Below are positions 58,610 to 64,000 of a stretch of DNA of 64,000 nt, piece after piece. A model generated the notes under the pieces. The model ran no database searches, had not been told where the DNA came from, and saw only the letters and a program-made list of their open reading frames with translations. Within the stretch, counting starts at the first letter, position 1. Every line of letters begins with the position of its first letter. This stretch comes from Girardinichthys multiradiatus (taxonomy: Eukaryota > Chordata > Actinopteri > Cyprinodontiformes > Goodeidae). Position numbers and translations under genes: made by a program. The stretch spans positions 23,497,163 to 23,561,162 of the forward strand of contig NC_061811.1 in the NCBI RefSeq assembly GCF_021462225.1. The letters are read 5' to 3'.

Positions 58610-59312
58610 ACAGATATCAATGTATTTTATTAGAATACATGTTATAGACCTATACAAAATGCCAAATAAATATTAAATGTAAAACATATATCCATCAATG
58701 TACCAGCCTATTTGGCACAAGACTGCAGGGGCAAAGCATATAGCGATAAAAAGAGATATGTTTTGCCACTATTGCATCTTCAAGTCCTGATGTCCTCCTT
58801 TGCAAAATAGCTTAAGCTCAGTCTGGTTGAATGGAAGGTGACTGGCCCATTCATATGACCCAACACATGACTATGATTTGATCTGAACCATTCTGTTGTA
58901 CCTTCTGGCTGAATGTTTAGGGTCGCTGTGTTATTGAAAGCTAAACCTTTTCCCAGACCTCAAGTGTTTTGGAGCCTCTGCCAATTTTTCTTCCAGGATT
59001 TCCCTTTTTGGGCTTTATTTTTCTCCCCATTAATCGCAGCAAGCTTCCTTGTCCCTGCTAAAAGAAAGCATCCCCACAGCATGATGCTGCCACCACCATG
59101 TTTTATTATGGGGTTGGTGTGTTCAAAATAATTTGAATTGTCAGATTTCCTTCACACAAACTGTTTTTTCATGTAGGCCAGAAAAATTTTTCTTACCAAA
59201 GCAAACCATTTTCGTTCACATGTTTACCGTGTCCCCCACAAGGCTTTCTTCTTGCCACTCTTCCAGAAAGGCCAGAATTTTTGAGAATAGGACTTGTGCT
59301 ATTGGCAAATTA

Positions 59313-60910
59313 CAGTGCCTTGCGAAAGTATTCGGCCCCCTTGAACTTTTCAACCTTTTGCCACATCTCAGGCTTCAAACATAAAGATATAAAATTGAAA
59401 TTTTTTGTGAAGAATCAAAAACAAGTGGGACACAATCGTGAAGTGGAATGAAATTTATTGGATGTGTCAAACGTTTTTAACAAATAAAAAACTGAAAAGT
59501 GGAGCGTGCAATATTATTTGGCCCCTTTACTTTCAGTGCAGCAAACTCACTCCAGAAGTTCAGTGAGGATCTCTGAATGATTGAATGTTGTCCCAAATGA
59601 CTGATGATGATAAATAGAATCCACCTGTGTGTAATCAAGTCTCCGTATAAATGCACCTGCTCTGTGATAGTCTCATGGTTCTGTTCAAAGTGTAGAGAGC
59701 ATCATGAAGACCAAGGAACACACCAGGCAGGTCCGAGATACTGTTGTGGAGAAGTTTAAAGTCGGATTTGGATACAAAAAGATTTCCCAAGCTTTAAACA
59801 TCCCAAGGAGCACTGTGCAAGCAATCATATTGAAATGGAAGGAGTATAAGACCACTGCAAATCTACCAAGACCCAGCCATCCCTCTAAACTTTCATCTCG
59901 AACAAGGAGAAGACTGATCAGAGAGGCAGCCAAGAAGCCCATGCTCACTCTGGATGAACTGCAGAGATCTACAGCTGAGGTGGGAGAGTCTGTCCATAGG
60001 ACAACAATCAGTCGTACACTGCACAAATCTGGCCTTTATGGAAGAGTGGCAAGAAGAAAGCCATTTCTCAAAGATATCCATAAAATGTCTCATTTAAAGT
60101 TTGCCACAAGCCACCTGGGAGACACACCAAACATGTGGAAGAAGGTGCTCTGGTCAGATGAAACCAAAATCTAACTGTTTGGCCACAATGCAAAACGATA
60201 TGTTTGGCGTAAAAGCAAACACAGCTCATCACCCTGAACACACCATCTCCACTGTCAAACATGGCGGTGGCAGCATCATGGTTTAGGCCTGCTTTTCGTC
60301 AGGAGGGACAGGAAGATGGTCAAAATTGATGGGAAGATGGATGGGCCCAAATACAGGACCATTCTGGAAGAAAACCTGTTGGAGTCTGCAAGAGACCTGA
60401 GACTGGGACGGAGATTTATCTTCCAACAAGACAATGATCCAAAACATAAAGCCAAATCTACAATGGAATGGTTCACAAATAAACGTATCCAGGTGTTGGA
60501 ATGGCCAAGTCAAAGTCCAGACCTAAATCCAATCAAGAATCTGTGGACAGAGCTGAAGACTGCTGTTCACAAACGCTCTCCATCTAATCTCACTGAGCTC
60601 GAGCTGTTTTGCAAGGAAGAATGGGGAAGAGACATACACGAAGCAACTTGCAGCTGTAATTGCAGCAAAGGGTTGTGCTACAAAGTATTAACGCAAGGGG
60701 GCTGAATAATATTGCATGCCCCACTTTTCAGTTTTTTATTTGTTAAACAAGTTTGATACATCCAATAAATTTCATTCCACTTCACGATTGTGTCCCACTT
60801 GTTGATGATTCTTCACAAAAAATTAGAATTTTATATCTTTATGTTTGAAGCCTGAAATGTGGCAAAAAGTTGAAAATTTCAAGGGGGCCGAGTACTTTCG
60901 CATCTGAGCA
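59313..60910 (+). mobile_element. Tc1-like element (second family) nested in the older one
   Basis: Terminal repeats: CAGTGCCTTGCGAAAGTATT at the left after TA (59311-59312), and the complement at about 60885-60910 with a partly degraded extreme end (GGGGGCCGAGTACTTTCGCA). The subterminal 180 bp match on both sides (CCAATAAATTTCATTCCACT, CACTTCACGATTGTGTCCCA). It encloses a damaged transposase gene. Confidence 0.88.
59704..60705 (+). pseudogene. Tc1 transposase pseudogene
   Basis: Starts MKTKEHTRQVRDTVVEKFKV and keeps paired-like HTH, GRPR-like (PRPSHPSK) and second HTH regions to DETKI, then TAA at 60172-60174 in place of a Glu codon. After that there is a frameshift near 60215 (extra base), a TGG-to-TAG change in GSIMVW near 60285, and another frameshift near 60310. 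The last part, 60316-60705, reads [31 protein letters not shown] and [11 protein letters not shown]. The third catalytic residue E of the DDE triad is therefore K. Dead copy. Confidence 0.9.
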
Positions 60911-61117
60911 GTGAATCTCTGCTGCTCCTTCATGGTCACCATGGACTTTTTGGCTGCTTCTCTGATTAATGCTCTATTTTCCCAGCCTGTAAGTTTAGGT
61001 GGACAGCCATGTCTTGGTAGGTTTGCACGTGTCCCAAACCCCTTCCATTTTCCAGTTGAACAGTGCAACATCATAGGTTCAGAGCTTGGGATATCATTTA
61101 ATAATCTAACCCTGATT

Positions 61118-61746
61118 TGTCATGATCTGCCAATATTGTTTTTGAGTTTGTGTTTTTTTTATTTCTTTCTTCTCAGCCAGTGTCAGTGTTGTTGTGTTTT
61201 TGTTTTCTTTTCTCAGCCAGGTGCTTTCTGTTCATTCAGGTCCAGTGGATCTCTTGTTTAGTTTTGTTACTTTCTGATATTCTGGTGTTTAGTTACATTT
61301 CCCTTTGGATCTATTTTTCCCTTGGTTTTGTTATTTAGTCTAGTCCTTCGTTTACCTTCTGTTCATCCTCATGTCTCTGTTTCCCCCCTGCTCGTTATAC
61401 TAATTGTTCACACTCCCTCGGTCTCCCTGGGGCCCTGATCCACACCTGTTCCAGATTACGTCTGATCAGACTGCCTCCTTGTTCATTGGTTTATACTCCA
61501 CTTCCCTCAGTACGTTAGCTTCCTGGTTTTCATTGTTCCTCGCTGGTTCCTCCTGTTTACATCACTGTTATCAACCCTGTATGCTACCCTGCTTGCTTCC
61601 TGGTTCCATGTCCTTTTCACTGTCTGGTTTACCCATGTATGTTGCTCTTGTTTATTATTATTAAAGGAAAGACTCTTCAACTCACCATGCGGTTCCCGAG
61701 CGTTTGTCTGCACTTTGGACCTACAAAAACTCAGCACATTATGACA
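61118..61746. mobile_element. Second solo LTR
   Basis: 629 bp, ends TGTCATGATC and ATTATGACA (TG...CA, inverted TGTCAT/ATGACA). Flanked by GATT (61114-61117) and GCTT (61747-61750), a 4-bp duplication with one change; the sequence on both sides is continuous Tc1 text (CTAACCCTG / GCTTTAAG). It contains ATTAAA near 61660-61665 (ATTATTATTAAAGG), usable as a poly(A) signal. No coding region. Confidence 0.8.
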
Positions 61747-61999
61747 GCTTTAAGTTTTTCTACAACTTTCTGCTAACTGTCTGGTGTGTTGCTTGGTCTT
61801 CAAGGTGCTGTTTGTTCAGTAATGTTCTGTAACTAACCTTTTATTTAATAATTAGCTGTCTTTTGAAGGCTACAGGATGAACTGGATTTTATTTTGGCGT
61901 ACCAGAGAAAATGTCGACAGGTAAAATGCATGCCACAGTATTTAAATGATATGTTTTTAAAACCATAAATTAATTACACTGCACAATTATGGATGACTG

Positions 62000-62215
62000 T
62001 GTGGTGGCCTAGCTGATAGAATCTGAATTAAGATCAATTAACTTAACAGTCATGCTTTTGGACTATGGGAGAAACCTGGAGTACCTGGAGAAAACCCACA
62101 CATGCACGGGGAGAACATGCAAACTCCATGCAGAAAGACCCTCGGCCAGGAGTTGAACCCAGGACCTTCTTGCTGCAAGGCATCAGTGCTACAAGCTGCG
62201 CCACCGTGCTGCCCT
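62000..62215 (-). mobile_element. tRNA-headed SINE
   Basis: On the minus strand: head GGCAGCACGGTGGCGCAGCT, B-box-like GGGTTCAACTC, body TCTTTCTGCATGGAGTTTGC. Same family as 30480-30805, without the full 3' end. Confidence 0.75.
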
Positions 62216-64000
62216 GTGGTTGTAATGTGACAAATTATAAAAAAGTGTTAGATATTAAAATACTTTGGGAGGCATTGTCATATATTTGGCTTGCTCAACC
62301 TCTCCTTGCTCAATGGCTCCTCTGTAGGGCACCCACAATCTTTACCAGATACCCAACCTACAGTACATCAGCTATGGGATATCTGCTCCTTTCTGTCACT
62401 GCTTTGTAAATAAGACCTAAAGTTAACTGAAGTGTTCAACTTAAGGCAGCAGCACATCACAAATAAAGCAAGCATGACCACATCATCTACAAAAACTGGA
62501 GATGAAATGTGAAGATAATAAAACTGAAATCTCTTCCTGCTTTAATCTGGGGTAAATCCATCACATGTGGAAACTGGAACTTTTTGTTTTCACCCTGTCC
62601 TGGGTCCTACATTTATCTCATTATAATAAACTGCATATCATATTCTTATTGTCTGAGGTGCTTTTAAACCTTTTGCTTTTATTATTTTACATATCCTGAT
62701 CTGTTTCATGGAGTATAAGGTAGAAATGTAGAGACATTCAAAGCAAGAAGCAGACTGGATTTTATTTTTATCTAGCTACAATGGATTGAATAAGGACTCA
62801 AATGCATACAAATAACTGGATTGAATAAATCTGTACCTAATCAGATTTGAAGATCTTTTACTCACTGTTTCTGTGGGACCTTTTGAGATGCCTTCTATTT
62901 TCATATGAATAGGAATCATCTAAAACTGTAAACACTTGGAGCAGATGAAGGATGATACAGACCTTTGAGTGTCCTGTCACATGATCATCTACCAAGAGAG
63001 CAGCAAACGTCATACTGAAATATCCGATCATCTGTCACTGAATTTGGCAATATGATGCAAATGGTAGTGGCAAAGAAACCACAATTTTCATGTTGAGATT
63101 TAACTTCGTATGCTTACACAAGTGTGGCGGAATGCAGCATTTACTCCAAACAATCAATCAATGCTTCCCCTCTTTCTTATATCACTTCAAGCTTACATGC
63201 TGTGCTGTTTCCTTGTTGTCTTTTTCAAATGGAAAAAAAGAACTGCTGGGAAAATCTGTGCAGAAACGTATGCTGCTGTTGTTGCTGAGGCGTTAATTAG
63301 ACTGAGAAATCCTATCTTTGACCTTCCCTTCAAGCCATCCAGAGCCACACACCCACCTAACACCTCCTCCCACACACCAGAGATCCCACTCTGTGTGCCA
63401 GAAAGTGTCTTAGCTGTGAGCAGCCTTAAATGTGTGTATGAAATTTCACCTGATCAGTAAAAATCAATCAGTAAGTGTTGCCTGTGTGGATTATTGTCTG
63501 GCTTTCACATCCATGCTTGTATTTATAATCAAATGCCATGCTGACAGGATTTCATAACATGTTTAACACGTTGCATTTAGAAGGTGTTGAACCAGAAATA
63601 ATTGAATTAAACTGAAATGACAAAAAATTAAATCTTGAAAGAAAATAGTTAGCATTGAGGGATGAATTGAAGACACCTTTAGGCTATGAACATTGGAGGA
63701 GGAGTTACTGTTCTGAACCCTGAGGCTACTGATTGTGCGGAACAAAAAATGGGTTAATGGTAATCTTGAATCAATACTAACAGAGTCTACATTGTGATGG
63801 TCTGCTTCTAATGACTTTAGCTGATCTAATTAGGTTGCAAAATAAGATTTATATATACAAGTCTTGCAACCATGTTCTGTGCAATTACATTTTTTTCATT
63901 TTCAACAATAAATAGTTATAGGAATATTAACTTAAAAATACACAAGTTAAACCGTAAATAATGGGTTTAGGCACAGGGTCCTGATCCCAGCATTTTTAAA
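62216..64000. other. Intergenic to window end, no gene seen
   Basis: AT-rich DNA; open frames at 63090-63460 overlap each other in different frames and show no motif or splice signals. Confidence 0.45.

Larger units (their letters stand above)
58610..61990 (-). mobile_element. Old Tc1-like element carrying two later insertions
   Basis: Minus-oriented copy of the common Tc1 family. The left terminal part begins near 58610, followed by transposase-opposite DNA at 58860-59310 (CATCCCCACAGCATGATGCT, CTTCTTGCCACTCTTCCAGA), 60911-61117 (GACTTTTTGGCTGCTTCTCT, GGACAGCCATGTCTTGGTAG) and 61747-61990. It is interrupted by a second Tc1 at 59313 and a solo LTR at 61118. Transposase is not intact. Confidence 0.85.

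Overview
The window is nuclear DNA of a ray-finned fish, most likely a teleost. Genes are split into short exons with GT-AG introns. Three recognisable vertebrate genes occur in the order aquarius (aqr), alpha-cardiac-type actin (actc1-like), connexin 35/36 (gjd2). From memory this is the vertebrate AQR-ACTC1-GJD2 neighbourhood. The intergenic and intronic DNA is AT-rich and full of typical fish repeats: several Tc1/mariner families, tRNA-headed SINEs, LINE tails, a hAT-type MITE and solo LTRs. I cannot name the species.

Layout. 1-1293: a Tc1 element, running off the left edge with an uninterrupted transposase frame, lies against the 3' remnant of a second Tc1 family. 4560-21807 (+): the last five coding exons of aqr, the intron-binding spliceosomal helicase, in long introns littered with Tc1 remnants. 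27204-27811 (+): a small gene for a 72-residue cysteine-rich, hydrophobic protein that I cannot name; its 3' UTR has two perfect hairpins. 27.9-39 kb: repeats only (LINE fragment, SINEs, a 1.9-kb structured repeat, a Tc1 carrying a nested hAT MITE), then one coding-like orphan exon on the minus strand near 39.1 kb. 40556-43785 (+): a six-exon alpha-actin gene that is decaying (broken start, a 1-bp frameshift, a two-codon deletion and substitutions at nearly invariant actin positions). 46.9-51.0 kb (+): an intact two-exon gjd2 encoding a 304-residue connexin 35/36. 53-62 kb: nested Tc1 elements and two solo LTRs. 62.2-64 kb: nothing recognised.

Four observations stand out. (1) Intron 1 of gjd2 contains a degenerate tandem array, period about 160 bp, whose last unit is the real exon-2 splice acceptor; most units carry a copy of a TTTTTAG/GATC acceptor-like sequence and a 19-nt motif resembling a REST/RE1 site with shortened spacing. 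(2) A 95-bp piece of the gjd2 promoter/5' UTR recurs in inverted orientation about 3 kb downstream of the stop codon with one mismatch. (3) The actin gene in this conserved neighbourhood appears to be a recent unprocessed pseudogene. (4) The unnamed 72-residue gene has a 14-bp perfect hairpin seven nucleotides after its UGA stop and a 40-bp perfect palindrome before its poly(A) signal.

The genes do not form a pathway: aqr acts in pre-mRNA splicing, actin in the sarcomere, and gjd2 in neuronal and beta-cell gap junctions. Their proximity reflects conserved synteny. All functional statements rest on recognition of protein motifs by eye; no database search was possible.
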